Part shown: piece after piece, positions 52,541 to 64,000 of the stretch
Position numbering within the stretch: position 1 is the first letter of the stretch
Layout of the letters: each line of letters opens with the position of its first letter
Assembly (NCBI GenBank): GCA_963662155.1
Contig: OY759266.1
Coordinates: 12,456,835-12,520,834 of the forward strand
Length of the DNA: 64,000 nt
Source: Lamellibrachia columna
Lineage: Eukaryota > Annelida > Polychaeta > Sabellida > Siboglinidae
Reading direction: 5' to 3'
Program-made: the position numbers and the translations under genes
Notes under the pieces: model-generated
Seen by the model: the letters and a program-made list of their open reading frames with translations, nothing else
The model's database searches: none
Told to the model about the DNA's origin: nothing

Positions 52541-53390
52541 TGAGGGTCAGGTATAGTTACAGTATTGTTGAGCCACATCTTTCATCCTCCCCCGATTTTC
52601 TCATATCCCTCCTCACGCAGTCCTCCCATCTCAGCTGTGGCCTTCCCCTTTTCCTGGGTCCTTGATGTTTTTCCACCTCTGCTCTCTTTACTAGTTTGCC
52701 TGCATCCATCCTTACCAAGTGGCCTGCCCATCTCATCTGGCTTCTCACCAATCTTCCTGTTAGGCTGCTGTGCATCCCAACCTCTTTCCTGAGGTTGTTC
52801 ATCCTTCTTCTGTCAACCCTCTTTTTTCTTATTATTCGACGAACCCAGTTGTTCTCACAAACTTGCAGCTTCTGTTGTTGTTCTGTCAACGCCACTGTCT
52901 CCAGACCATACAGGCTTGTATCCGATGTCGCACCTCTACCTCTGAATCCGCATCCTCCAAAACCATTCCTCTAAGGTATACAAAGCCATTCACTTGCTTA
53001 ATCTCTTTACCGTCCGACCTGGTGTTCAACTCCTCTTTCTGGTGTCCAACCCACATCACTTCTATCTTCTCCAGACCCATTCTCAGTCCATTCTTCTTGA
53101 ACACTCCCTTCCATTCCTCCAACACTTCCTGTAGTTCTTGTTTGCTCTCTGCTATTATGGCCAGATTGTCTGCATACATCATCTTCCTGAGAAAATCCTT
53201 TATGCTGATCTTCCTGCTGATTAGTTACATCACCATGATAAACAATAAAGGGCTAAGGGCTTTACCTCAAACTGATGGTAACTGGAAACTCCGACAACCC
53301 AGATCCAACCACCACTGACTCTTCCTTTCGTTCTCTCGTACATTACTTCCACCATCCTCACTTCTGCATATCAAACTCAGTAACTCAGAA
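52541..53390 (-). mobile_element. decayed RTE-like retrotransposon, 3' half
   Basis: Minus strand, from the 5' side: VEVMYERTKGRV, LSPLLFIMVM, then MMYADNLAIIAESKQELQEV (the catalytic YADD is now YADN), GLRMGLEKIEVMWVGHQKEE, and after an internal loss of some 45 codons ALTEQQQKLQVCENNWVRRI and RSQMRWAGHLVRMDAGKLVK to GRPQLRWEDCVRRD. Frameshifts, the YADN change and the deletion show it is inactive. The 3' end reads into GTACAGCAGGGAACAAGG. Confidence 0.88.
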
Positions 53391-54730
53391 ATATCGCAGA
53401 CCCAAGTCATTCTGACTAAGACTATGGACGTTGCCCCTTCCAGGTCATGTCATCATGGAAGGTCTCATTAAACACCAATATTTTCATTTTACAGATTATT
53501 TCCAATACGTAAATTAGGCCCCTCCTATAATGATGGGCCTCTCCTGCAATGAAGTGACCACCAATAGACACAACCGAAATCAGCCATATCGGCTTAGAGC
53601 TGACATAGGTATATTTTCACAATTTTCGTTCTCTAGAGTTAGTGAGTCCTTGCAATATCAAACTATTTTTTGTTTGGTATTGCACCCGTATAATGTTTTC
53701 ATTAATTATGCCATGGATAGGCCAGCACAGAAGATAAAAGGGAAAAACGTATCGGTGGTAAAGATGAAATCACCTTACTAGGTCAGTTTCTTAATTGATG
53801 TCATTATATGTCAGAATAGCCCCGATTCATGAATGAATACATTTGAAAGAATACATTTGCTTCAAATAATACGATTGTGAGAGATTAGAAAGTAAGAAAT
53901 GATCGGGCAGACAATTCTGTGAAATTAGATAAGAGATGTTGGTAGTAAAGGCATTGTGACAGTGTATGCACATTGCATACTACACAATAATGGGGTATTG
54001 TACCTGGGGAAGGTCAGGTAGGTGTGGCCGTTTTCCTATGAGGGTGCTAGGGGTAGCGTTTCTTGGGTCAGTCCAATTTGCTTTTCTCTAGCTAACTGAC
54101 AATGGGCTGGTACCGAAAGGCAGAACATGCAACATATTGCTTGTGAACACAATGTATGCATAGATGATGCTAGATGAGGTATGTGCATGTAAAAGGGGCA
54201 GGGTGAAATAAAAAAAACAATGAGGTACCATTTGAAAGTGTCAGATAATAGCATTTTTATGCTAGTGTCTTTACGACAAAGGTGGTAGTTTCTTCTCAGT
54301 GTGGGTTTTTCTGGGTGAGGGGGTTTTTCCATTTTGGAAAAGATAGTTTCTTAATTAATGTGAAGTGAGTTGCATAGGTTCACAAAAAATTGCATTGATT
54401 TCACCAACGTTGTGAAATATAGGATTTTCTCCTTTGTGTGATTGTATACCTCTAGAATACTATGCTGTTAGAACTTATTGCACTAATATTGTTACAATAT
54501 TTACAGATGGACAGAATATTGTGAACATTTTCTAAAAATTATGAGGTATACAGTTTTATATTACACAGCTGTTGAAACTAATTGGTGGTATTGTAAAAAT
54601 TCATTGTCCAGATTGAATCAAATATTTAACATGACACACATACTAATAGCACACACAAACAGTTGCACATAGTGCCATTCACACCTGTACACCACACATG
54701 CATATGTGTATAAGACAATTTGTGTGAGTA

Positions 54731-54875
<145 letters not shown>

Positions 54876-55057
54876 GCATACGTGTGTCGTAGAGTTCGTA
54901 GAGTGTGTGTGTGTCGTGCATGTGTGCGTGTGCGCATGCCATTGAATGTGAAATATATTTAGTCATTGTGTCTGGCCTCCTGGTTGAGGAGTTGTCTGGT
55001 CCATGTTGTGAGCACTCTGGCCCCTCAGATACCCTTTCTTATCAGCCCCTTTCATAG

Positions 55058-55167
55058 TTGGTACTGGGGCTGCCTACAACTGGCTTGGTTCCCACATCTG
55101 GCTGTTCAGAACAGATGATAAATGGCCAGAGCCTGAGAAACGTGACTTTGTTTATGAGTTTGGGAAG
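55058..55167 (+). CDS. internal exon of unidentified gene
   Basis: Acceptor CCCCTTTCATAG; donor AAG|GTATTT. Encodes GTGAAYNWLGSHIWLFRTDD followed by KWPEPEKRDFVYEFGK. The Trp/acidic composition is clearly protein-like. Phase 1 in, phase 0 out, joining directly to 55378. I could not name the family. Confidence 0.6.
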
Positions 55168-55377
55168 GTATTTGTGACATGTGCAGGTCTATACAGCTTG
55201 CTGTGCTAGAGGTTAGAGACAGGTCAATATTTATTTTTCCTCTGGTGACAATGTTAAAATTGTTCAATGCTGTATGGAAATTTGTATTTTTAATCCTCTG
55301 AAAATTATAAACGTTAATATTTAATATATTGTCAACTTACTGGAAAAATCATAAAATTTTGTAAGTGTTGTCTTCAG

Positions 55378-55530
55378 AAAATCAACATACAAGATGCTCC
55401 CTATCACATATTCAAAACAACTACAGCATGTCTTCATCACAGTGGTCTTCATACACAACAGATCCTGCAGTCACTGACACAGGCACATTTTGCCACCCAG
55501 CCATTTGAAATGTCCATGTGCACAACATAA
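55378..55530 (+). CDS. exon of unidentified gene, possibly terminal
   Basis: Acceptor GTTGTCTTCAG, phase 0. Encodes KINIQDAPYHIFKTTTACLH followed by HSGLHTQQILQSLTQAHFAT and QPFEMSMCTT, then TAA at 55528-55530. It may stop there or splice at AT|GTGCAC (phase 2) just before the stop. With the previous exon it forms a continuous protein-like segment. Confidence 0.5.
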   Translation, partial: KINIQDAPYHIFKTTTACLHHSGLHTQQILQSLTQAHFATQPFEMSMCTT

Positions 55531-57006
55531 ATGGCAAAATCCTCAAATATGGCAATGACATTGTCCCTGTTACATTTTTTTCAGAGAGCAAATGTAAAAA
55601 AATGGTACAGTGCCAAAGTCTGTGGCACTAAGAACTCAAGAGTAAAACGGTAATATGTCTCCAGTTGAAATCTATGGGGCAGGAGAAGTTAGGATTTCAG
55701 GGGTGAATTTCTCTGGGATAGCTTAGCTGGAAGTTACCCAAGATCTATTGTGAGACACACCCTCCACACACAGGGTGGGTGGTTCTTGTTGGGTCTCTAC
55801 CTTTTGACCCCTCATGACTCCTCCACTTCATTACTTGTAGGGTTATGTGGAACTCATCAGTCCTTAGGTTTTATAATTTTACATTTTAGTGTGGTTTTTC
55901 TCAAGTTTAATTTACTTTGTGTAAAGAGGGTAGATAATTACTACAATATATGTGTAAGTGCATTGATTATCCCCCTTGTGAGAGGGTGTTTCAAACCCTT
56001 TGCAATGATGTCATGGGGATGCTTTGAAACCCTCTAACTGGTCCCATCTGTCAACTGTCTCCATGGGGGTGGTTAACATGACATCAAAGTTCCATAGACA
56101 CCACATAACAGACATTAAACTGTTGCTTATTGCAGGACAGTCAATCTAGTTCAGAAAGAGGGTGCATAAAAAGGGCAGAATAGGAATGTCGGTGGAATGT
56201 TGTTCAGCTTATCAGAAATGTGTAGGTGGTATGTGTGATAAAATGGCTCCAAGAATTAGAAACAATTCTTAAAACTAACCAGTTTTGTAGATTGTTTAAT
56301 TCTTTGCATAAAAGTAAAACAAATTATACAAGAAACATTGGATAGCATTACTATCTCAATGAATAATGTGCTTGTGTCGAAGTACTTAATGACTAATGGT
56401 AAAGAAATTTGATGAAGAAAATAATTCAAATGGGGAGGGCCTAGTATTTACTTTTTCAAGTGTTTGCCAGCACACAAGATTATTGTTGTATTGACCCAAC
56501 CCAAAAGTCACTATGTTAAAGTTATTTTTCATACACAATGTTTGGCATGTGTGGTATTCAGTTGTGTTCAATGTGCACTACACTTCACCCCTGGCAAACC
56601 TATTCATTATAACCCCAGCAGTACTTCACTGGAGGGTATTTAATGTAGCCATCATAAATGCACTAAAGTTATCCCAGCATTGTCACTCAATTCCTGGCCA
56701 GTCACTTGTCTGTACACCTGAATGAACCTTGGCAGTAGGAATGACTGAAGGATTCACCTCCAGTCCCCTCAGTTGCATGGTGTCAACACTACTGCTTTCA
56801 GATGGGAAATACTGCTCTTTTCCCCTGGTCCTACTTTCCCACTTTTTGGATGAAATGGCCATCTTTTTTGTAACTTTAAAAACAAACAAAATTCACAGTA
56901 AAAATGGATCTATTTGCTGCACACGAGGTCATTCTATGCACATTTTATTTCTTTGTTCTCAAGTCATTTAAATTTTTTTATGTGTGCATGTGCATTCACC
57001 ATGTAT

Positions 57007-57008
<2 letters not shown>
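55531..57008. other. unassigned stretch
   Basis: Contains the dispersed repeat copy at 56779-57002. A possible short exon after TTGCTTATTGCAG (56136) was considered but its donor is poor. ORFs here have no motifs. Confidence 0.4.
56779..57002. repeat. dispersed repeat, copy B
   Basis: Direct relative of 12496-12702, ending at the same TGTGCATTCACC motif and followed directly by the (TA)n array. Confidence 0.75.

Positions 57009-57009
<1 letters not shown>

Positions 57010-57088
<79 letters not shown>
57010..57088. repeat. (TA)n microsatellite
   Basis: About 80 bp of uninterrupted AT dinucleotides. Confidence 0.98.
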
Positions 57089-57091
<3 letters not shown>

Positions 57092-57311
57092 AACAAAAGT
57101 TAACTTTCTTGAGATATTGGACATGCATACAATAAGTGATGTATAGGCATGCCCAAGTGGTCACCTGTCACCAGTGGTTAGCTGTTGATCAAGTAGCATG
57201 ACATGGCACATTGTTGGTAGCTTGAGAAAGCTACTGACCAGACTGAAAGATAGGAATCTACAAAGTAAGAGTTTGATGTGTGAATATAAGTAATATCATT
57301 GTTGTTGTTAG

Positions 57312-57401
57312 AGGGACTTGTTTGTGATGACTACTCTCCCTGTGTCGCCCCCCCCCCTCCCCCACCTGACACTTGACACACATTCAGTATACACAGTTGA
57401 G
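57312..57401 (+). CDS. possible exon, unidentified
   Basis: Acceptor TTGTTGTTGTTAG, donor GAG|GTCATC. 30 codons: RDLFVMTTLPVSPPPLPHLT followed by LDTHSVYTVE. A second frame is also partly open (GLVCDDYSPCV...), so assignment is weak. The phase link to 55378 is unresolved. Confidence 0.25.
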
Positions 57402-59784
57402 GTCATCTTTGACTTCATCATTAGACCATAAAGAGGGCACTTAATGATCACTGACCATTCAAGTGCTGTCTCTGGGTCAATGTCACAAGGGCTCAGTTCT
57501 CAACCACTATAGTGGACAGTGAATAGAACAGGGGTCAGTTTAACCTAACTTTGTTATGCATGATAATTGGATAACGCTGGTTGTTTCACAATGGCAGCAA
57601 ATGTGACCTGCAGTATAAAAGAGCATATACCCATCAATGTACACCAGTGTCACTGTTTCCAGTGACTTGTGCAACAGTAACAATTTTATTTAAATCAACA
57701 CTGCGATACACACACAGCAGATAGCATCCCTATAGATGTAACATCAATAACCATAATGTTGAATATGGTGAATAAAACACAGGCAGATGGATTTGTTTCT
57801 GTCAGTATTTAGTGTTGTTGTTTCCTATATTTGTTGTAATTTGTTGTAATAACCAAACCGTGTCAGACAGAGTGCATTTGGTTGCCATTGGTCGTGACTG
57901 TCGCCACATTGAACTTGGCCAAAGTGGTCAGCTAGTGTGGTGCCACTGTGGTTACAACTGTCCACACACAACAGTCTACACAGAGCATGTGTTTGTACAG
58001 TCTCATGTAGATATTTATCTGCTACTATTTCTCCCTGACTAAGCACAGTATTTGGAATGTGGACAGAAGGGTGCCGAGGAAATGCCAGAGGAACCTGAAG
58101 GAATTGGTAGTGTTTGTGGGTGTTTGGGCCGAGTCATGAGTGAAGATCACTGAGATTAGTAAGAGTACGTGGAGTTGGACTAACAGAACATTTTACAAAT
58201 GAGAAGAGTCGAGAAATAAGACACTGCTGCGTATGAAAGTGTAACAAAATACTAACATTGTCAGTGTAAAAATAACATGGTAAATACATTCCTAGTTAAT
58301 TTTGCAGGATAAAACAGTGAGCAAGGTCTGTTTGAACATATATGCAGACATCACTTGCTGTCACAACCAGAAACTCTGCAATAGTACTGCATTACTATCA
58401 GTGTCTTCTTATTCTAATTAAGGTCCTAGTTCAATGCTTGGGTTATAATAGGAGGAACATACATGATGTGAACATAACTGAAATTAAATTAACAGTGTAG
58501 TCATTGTTTGTTCAAAAGTAGTATAATCTGTTTAAAGAGGATTTTCTTGGAGGTCACGATAAGCTTTGGAATTTAAGATACAAATCTTGTCATTCATGCC
58601 ACATGTAATAAACTCAAATTACCTCTCTCCAGATTAGGTGACATTCTCACAACAATACCTTACGAAGAATAAATTAGTATTAGGGTATTACACTTTGAGG
58701 CTAAACAACCTTATTTAGAACCCAAAGATCCAGGCAAGTTAAGTTAAGCTGTGTGTCAATATGACCAAGTGTTGCATGTTGAAATACCATAATTAAAGCA
58801 CCAAGCCACCCCTACACTGTGTTCATGCCAAGTTCGAGGCCAGACAATTCAGTACTTAGTGTTACTGATAAATACATACATAAACCCCATATCTGCCAAA
58901 TTATTACCTTCTTCAGAGGCTCCCACACAGGTCAGGAGCAAATTCGACAGCCTTGTCCTGTGTGGAATGCTGCCACCCCCAGGACTATCACACACAAACA
59001 AGTTTGTTGTTATCTGCCATTGATGTACCTCATGAGGTTTTATGCTGTATTAAACCTAATTGTAATGATGACACTGGCAATCCCTACTAACGCCAGCAAC
59101 ACATCTTCTAAGCGGCATCCTGACATAATCTCCACGGACAAAATCCAACAGGACATAATCCCTAAGCTATGGACAAAATCCCACAGGACAAAATCCAGCA
59201 ATGTGAAAAATGGAAAAAATCTCATATTAATAAAAAACTGTAACAATAATTGTTAGCATAGGGAATATGTTTCATCAGCTTGTTATTGTGCCAAAAGTGG
59301 CTTCTCTTTTCTAGTTTTGTTGTGCCTAAAAGTTAATATTCTGAGCTAGGAGCACTGCGCTCCTAAAGTAAAAAAGGAGCTTAAGATATTCTGCATATTG
59401 CATTTTTCTTTAACATCTGAATGAACGTTTGGAAGCCAGTGCTATTTACAGTTGGTTCCCTTCAACTTCAAGCCAAAACAAACACTACAGCTACAATCAA
59501 TTTATGTGACACAGCAAGCATGTGTAAGTAATTATGTCTGTGCGTAAAAATGCTTCATTCATATCAGGATGCTGCTAAAAATAGCTGTAATGGTATCCAT
59601 TCTTACTGGCATGTACAAATGTGTGTACAAATATTCAGGCCCTACATATCGACATATTGTTAAATAATGACCAGCAAGGTGCTTCCGGAGCATTCTTGAT
59701 GCCTTGGATGTCCCTGCCCTTGCTCCATTGAGATGTCTATACCACAGTCAATAATTGCTGTCTATCTGGACACTTATAATGGTT
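57402..59784. other. unassigned stretch
   Basis: Short ORFs (for example 57812-58042 and 58819-59256) with some splice-like signals but no recognisable motif. GGACAAAATCC-type short repeats occur at 59130-59200. Confidence 0.4.
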
Positions 59785-62586
59785 AGGTCATTCCGTGTCA
59801 AATGAACCAATTTTCAGGAAATTGATGTCTAAGAAAATAGACATCAATTTAAATTTTAACCAATGAATAAGTAGCTATACCTGAGCACTTCTGCAAAAGA
59901 ACTAAGCAGTTACTGTGATTTGCATGCAACATGTCTGAACCCCCTATAATGTGAACAGGGGGTAAGTGCCCAAAAACGCACCCGTTATTTTTATCTGTTT
60001 TCAGGTACTTCTAGCTTAAGAAGTTTACAAGCTACATATCTGAAATTTGCTGAATATGTAGACATATTGGCACAGATTAACTATTTGCAAAATTCAAATG
60101 ATAGGACAAAAGACAATGGGTATACCAGGTGCAAGAAAATGGAAAAGAACATTTTAATCTTTTTTTTTCTGAGAAGGATTTCAGCAGTCTGTATTTCATT
60201 GTTGTGTTACAGTACAATGTCCAAATTGCCACCATCTATTGTCAAGGATACTAGTCCAAGAGTTTTAGGTAAAAATACCATGTCCATGGAACCTAAACGT
60301 TCCATACAAAAAGCTGATTTTTCGTCACAGTTCCATGAAAGGGTCTACAGTACCATTAACATATTAAAAATCCCCATGAATCCACCTTGAGCAAAACACA
60401 GAATTCGAGATGGCACCAAGATGGCGGCAACTCGTTGATTAAATATATAACTTCTGAACCACTGCTAGAGGGCAAATGTTGGTGTCTAGGGTAGGGTTTT
60501 CCACCATAGCACCACTAAAACATTCTAGATGCATCAAAACTTGCATTTATTTAACGGGCTCTTGGGACTCAGTTGTTCACGACTGCATGAGGTCTCCAGG
60601 TGCGCTGAAAGGAGTCGACACAATCACCTCAAGATGCTCGCACGACCAAGCTGTGGTGGCAGTTGATTTCCTTCGGTACATTATATTCACAGACGTCAAG
60701 ATGAAGAGGGGTGCCCGGGTTATCAACATGGCTGAGCAGGCTCATGAGCTTACCTTACTGTTCAATGCCAGCATGAAGCCACTACTACATCAGCACAGTT
60801 TTGTCAGGGGCCCAAATTACCTTACCAACAAGACACGCCTCATCTCCATCATTGCACAATGTTTTACAAATGATTATGTCCAATGCAAGCAGCTGAGGGG
60901 CACCCAGAGAGGCTGATTGTCTCAACAGCCCTGGATGTTTCCAATCCAGTACCTGTTGTCACTACTGACACTGACATCCTAGCAATGCTGGTGAACCATG
61001 ACAGTTGCACACAGGGCGGTGTGTACATGGGGCAAGGCATGGCTTCCTGTGTCAACGTTCTTGACATCCTAGAGAAGATTGGAGCTCATAAGACCTACCT
61101 GCTGTCTAACCATGCTGTTTCTGGGTGTGACACTGTCAGTGCCCGTTAGCTCTGCTGCATAAAGTGAAGGAGAGCTTGGGGGGACATGCAGCTACCTTGA
61201 AGCTTTCATCAACACTGACAAAAAAGGATGACAGCGGCAGCAGCTAGAGAAAGGTTCTTGACAATGCTGTACTGGGGGCACCAGAGGACCACACTGAATG
61301 CCCTGGTATATATAAACTCTATGGGAGAGTCATTGTGAAGTGTAAACTGTCTTCAGAATTCAGCTTGGAGACATTGCCCCCTCCTCCCCCCCACTACTGC
61401 GGCTGCCCAACAGCATTCCTTCCGCACATACCACAGTCACACTGTGCAATAATGGAGTGAAAACAACCTGCCTCCCCCTGACTGGGGCTGGTCATTGCAA
61501 GAGGATGTACAACTTGGTCCTATAGCAAGCGACAGCCCCCCATGCTCAAGACAAACTCCTCCGCATGGTTCTTTGTGGTTATAAGGGCCATTGTGGTAAG
61601 GTCTGTGGATGCATGAAGACGGCTGTACTGAACTGCCCTCTGCTCATCCTGCAGTGTGGACAGTTACCTTCCAACAGATATACACAGGATGAATCTACTG
61701 AAACCTAGACACGGTCGGGTTGATGGTAAAGCGTTAAGCAAGTGGTGTTGAGTATACAGTAGTGTGAGTGTTTTGATAGCTTAGCATCTTGTTAAGGCAA
61801 ATTGTATTAGTACGACTACGTAATGCTGAATTGATTGTTATGATACTCACTGTCATAAGTAATAAAATGGTGGGAATTTAATCTTTTATTCGCTTTTTCA
61901 CTTAATATTCGCTTTTTTGCTTATTCACTATTCAGCCGTAAACTTACTTTTTCTATATTCTATGAATTTTAGCACCCAAAATGTGAATGTGGGACAAGTC
62001 ATATGACCACCATTTTTTAACTGTGCATAGCCCTTTATGACTTACTATTAAATTCGTAAAAATTTAGAAAAAGTAAAAGTTTAAGGCTGAATTATTCTGA
62101 AAGTGTAGCAACTAGAAACCTGCTTAACTAATAGGTTATTGTCAGTATCAATGACAACAGATGATGGCAATTTGGAAATTGTATTGTAACACAACAATGA
62201 AATACAGACTGCTGAAATCCTTCTCAGAAAAAAAAATTTTCTTTTCCATTTTCGTGCACCCAGTATAGCAATATTCCTTTGCCCTATCATTCTTGAATTT
62301 TGCATAGATAATCTGTTCCAATATGTCTACATTTATTAAAATTTCAGATATGTAGCTTGTAAACTTCTCAAGTTAGAAGCACCTGAAAACAGATAACAGT
62401 AAGGGGTGTTTTTTGGGGCGTTTACTCCCTGTTCACATTAAAGAGCATTACATATACAATTTACATGCAAATCCTTAGTTTTTTGCAGAAGTGTTCAGGT
62501 ATAACTACTTATTCATTGGCTAAAATCTAGGCAAATTCTGAGACATAAACTTTTTGACCATTGGTTGATTTGACACGGAATGACCC
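59785..62586 (+). mobile_element. 2.80-kb DNA transposon with ~450-bp terminal inverted repeats
   Basis: Left AGGTCATTCCGTGTCAAATG and right TTTGACACGGAATGACCC are inverted. Similarity continues inward through matching blocks (TTCAGGTACTTCTAGCTTAA against its relative on the right arm, and TTTCTGAGAAGGATTTCAGC) to about 60240 and 62150. Only the terminal 20 or so bases are shared with the 20719-23748 element. The interior carries one decayed plus-strand gene. Flanks GGTT and AGGT show no clear duplication. Confidence 0.85.
60476..61710 (+). pseudogene. decayed gene inside long-TIR transposon
   Basis: Fragments in shifting frames: FLRYIIFTDVKMKRGARVIN, then LIVSTALDVSNPVPVVTTDT DILAMLVNHD, YMGQGMASCVNVLDILEKIG and NHAVSGCDTVSA, then a 3' part with a Cys-rich end (LRMVLCGYKGHCGKVCGCMK-like when frames are followed, 61550-61660). 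The TDTDILAML and GCDTVSA motifs and the Cys-rich tail occur together in repetitive, uncharacterised animal proteins; an acidic nuclease-like fold is only a guess. A frameshift near 60890 and stops after 61146 break it. Confidence 0.6.
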
Positions 62587-62592
62587 AGGTGA

Positions 62593-62669
62593 GTGTACAC
62601 ATAGCACTCCACTGTACACATAGCACGCCACTGTACACATAGCACCCACTGTACACATAGCACCCCACT
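62593..62669. repeat. ~20-bp tandem repeat
   Basis: Four copies of CACTGTACACATAGCAC-type units directly beside the right end of the transposon. Confidence 0.85.
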
Positions 62670-62799
62670 GTTGGCTGACTTGTGGATGGGGTAAAAAATG
62701 TTCCAAACAGAATACTTGAATTTTTACAGTACCATCAAGACCACTACACAGCATTTTTATACAACATATTCAAACCACACGGTAACACCCATATCTGCA

Positions 62800-62905
62800 G
62801 TCTCACCATACCTGCAACTGTACCCTTAACTGTAATTCTCACCATTAACTGTAATTCTCATCATACCCTTAGCTGTACCCTTAACTGTAATTCTCACCGT
62901 TACCC
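62800..62905. repeat. short imperfect tandem repeat
   Basis: Repeated CTTAACTGTAATTCTCACC and TAGCTGTACC units. Confidence 0.7.
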
Positions 62906-63386
62906 TATTGGTAACCATGAGTTTAAGCCGGGCAGTGTTAGATAATGAGCCATGCTGTATCATTTCTTGTCCTGAAACACAGAGCGCGGACACTCTCTGG
63001 ATCCACCAGTGTCACCCAACCGCAGCCGCTCCTTTCTTCCCCGTTGCAACATGTCACGTGAAATTAATTTCACATTTATTGGAACTGCTGCTGTATCGCT
63101 GTCCCATCTGTGGCCAATTTAATGCTCCTGATGTGTTATTTGTCGCTTCGCATCACATCGAGGTGGTGGGGCATGTATATGTACTGGCAGCGAGAGATTG
63201 TGGTCCATGCTTTAGTGGTTGTGTTGATTGATGACATTCGACATATATTGCACTGCTTCCTACAGGTATGCAGGGGTGACTGTTTGTACCTCAATGTGTG
63301 GCACCCCTTCAGACCCCTGGTCACCCCTTTGACTGCCTGATCCTCCAGGTATCTGTCATATTGTCTGCGGGGTGTAGACCACAACT

Positions 63387-63632
63387 ATGTTCAACAGACC
63401 TTTAACAAAGAACATGGCACTTAGATGTAAAGAAGGGTTCTACACACAGACCCTGTGGGGTATTGGCATGCGGGTGCCTGGTATCACAGGGGTGGAACCA
63501 CTTGTAAAGGTCAAATCTAATATATTTTGGACATTTCAGACATACACATTTAGACATGTAGATTTTCTGCTGATGGGTTATTTGACCTATATAACAGCAT
63601 TGAACCTGTTGGAAGATGTACCCTCTGATTGA
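63387..63632 (+). CDS. candidate last coding exon(s), unidentified gene
   Basis: 81 codons open to TGA at 63630-63632. The part after a good acceptor (GGACATTTCAG, from 63540) reads TYTFRHVDFLLMGYLTYITA followed by LNLLEDVPSD. An alternative is a separate exon ending at AAG|GTCAAA (63510). AATAAA follows 139 bp after the stop. No family is recognised and the link to the 46-55 kb exons is unproven. Confidence 0.35.
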   Translation: MFNRPLTKNMALRCKEGFYTQTLWGIGMRVPGITGVEPLVKVKSNIFWTFQTYTFRHVDFLLMGYLTYITALNLLEDVPSD

Positions 63633-63770
63633 TTAATTACTTAGTTTATTAGCTAAGTTTTAATGACCATTGACCAACTATGTTCTTTCCAAATTAAGTG
63701 GACTAAGATTGATTAAATATTAAAAGTATTATGCAGTATTATATTTTCATGAAAATGTTTAGCCAGTAAA

Positions 63771-63776
63771 AATAAA
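63771..63776 (+). terminator. candidate poly(A) signal
   Basis: Canonical AATAAA in AT-rich DNA, suitably placed downstream of the TGA at 63632. Confidence 0.45.
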
Positions 63777-64000
63777 GACGCTTATATAGAAAATAGTTGT
63801 GCCGTTTTCTTCTTGGTTTAGAACGTTTTTAAATTTTGATGGCAAATGTATTATTTTTCAAATGTTGCATTTGAAACTTAAAATAATGTGACATTACAGG
63901 CAATCAAAATAAGAACAGTTGAGATGTTACTATATTTTTTTATGATTTGTGTCTTTAATCATCTAGCAGAATTCATATCTGACATGGACCGTGGATGTTC
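63777..64000. other. window end, nothing recognised
   Basis: AT-rich sequence without a supported feature. Confidence 0.5.

Noticed and set aside
57812..58042. ORF DRVHLVAIGRDCRHIELGQS with Cys/His residues
   Set aside because: No clear acceptor/donor pair and no recognisable zinc-binding spacing.
63267..63340. GDCLYLNVWHP peptide resembling the carboxylesterase EDCLYLNVW motif, after a good acceptor
   Set aside because: Only one short motif; the frame stops soon after and no other esterase segment is nearby.

Overview
This is a eukaryotic window. It has spliced genes with GT-AG introns, long introns full of transposable elements, (TA)n microsatellites and minisatellites. The mix of transposons (CR1-like, RTE-like and Penelope-like retroelements, several families of terminal-inverted-repeat DNA elements, and a tRNA-derived SINE) together with animal-specific genes points to a bilaterian invertebrate. 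A marine lophotrochozoan such as a mollusc is my best guess, but the sequence does not settle it.

Region 1 (1-2.1 kb) holds the last four coding exons of a plus-strand raftlin-like gene; its 5' part lies outside the window. Region 2 (2.1-8.3 kb) is intergenic, with one 18-bp minisatellite and one dispersed repeat. Region 3 (about 8.3-33.4 kb) is a complete plus-strand CCP110 (CP110, centriolar coiled-coil protein) gene. I reconstruct it as 11 coding exons with compatible phases and 1387 codons; one giant 3033-bp exon carries the centre of the protein. Its introns contain a decayed retrotransposon with a hairpin element nested in it, a 2.7-kb minisatellite of 36-bp units, a 3.0-kb DNA transposon, a 44-bp x 20 minisatellite, a SINE with perfect target-site duplications, a hAT-like element and a CR1-like reverse transcriptase fragment.

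Region 4 (33.4-42.6 kb) is intergenic, with RTE-like RT debris, a hAT-like MITE with an 8-bp target duplication and a 2.07-kb element with CCCAGCAGGC ends and ACGT-rich arms. Region 5 (42.6-63.8 kb) holds a series of plausible plus-strand exons of a gene I cannot identify. The phase-compatible chain is strongest from 46.4 to 55.5 kb, and a possible terminal exon with an AATAAA signal lies near 63.6-63.8 kb. They are interspersed with a Penelope-like GIY-YIG fragment, RTE-like RT debris, three long TA arrays and a second long-TIR element at 59.8-62.6 kb.

The most unusual structures are these: the CCP110 intron-2 minisatellite, which starts at the splice donor, is open in several frames on both strands and shows higher-order duplications; the triplicated exon/splice-donor unit in the raftlin-like gene; and two long-TIR DNA transposons that share only about 20 terminal bases but have unrelated interiors.
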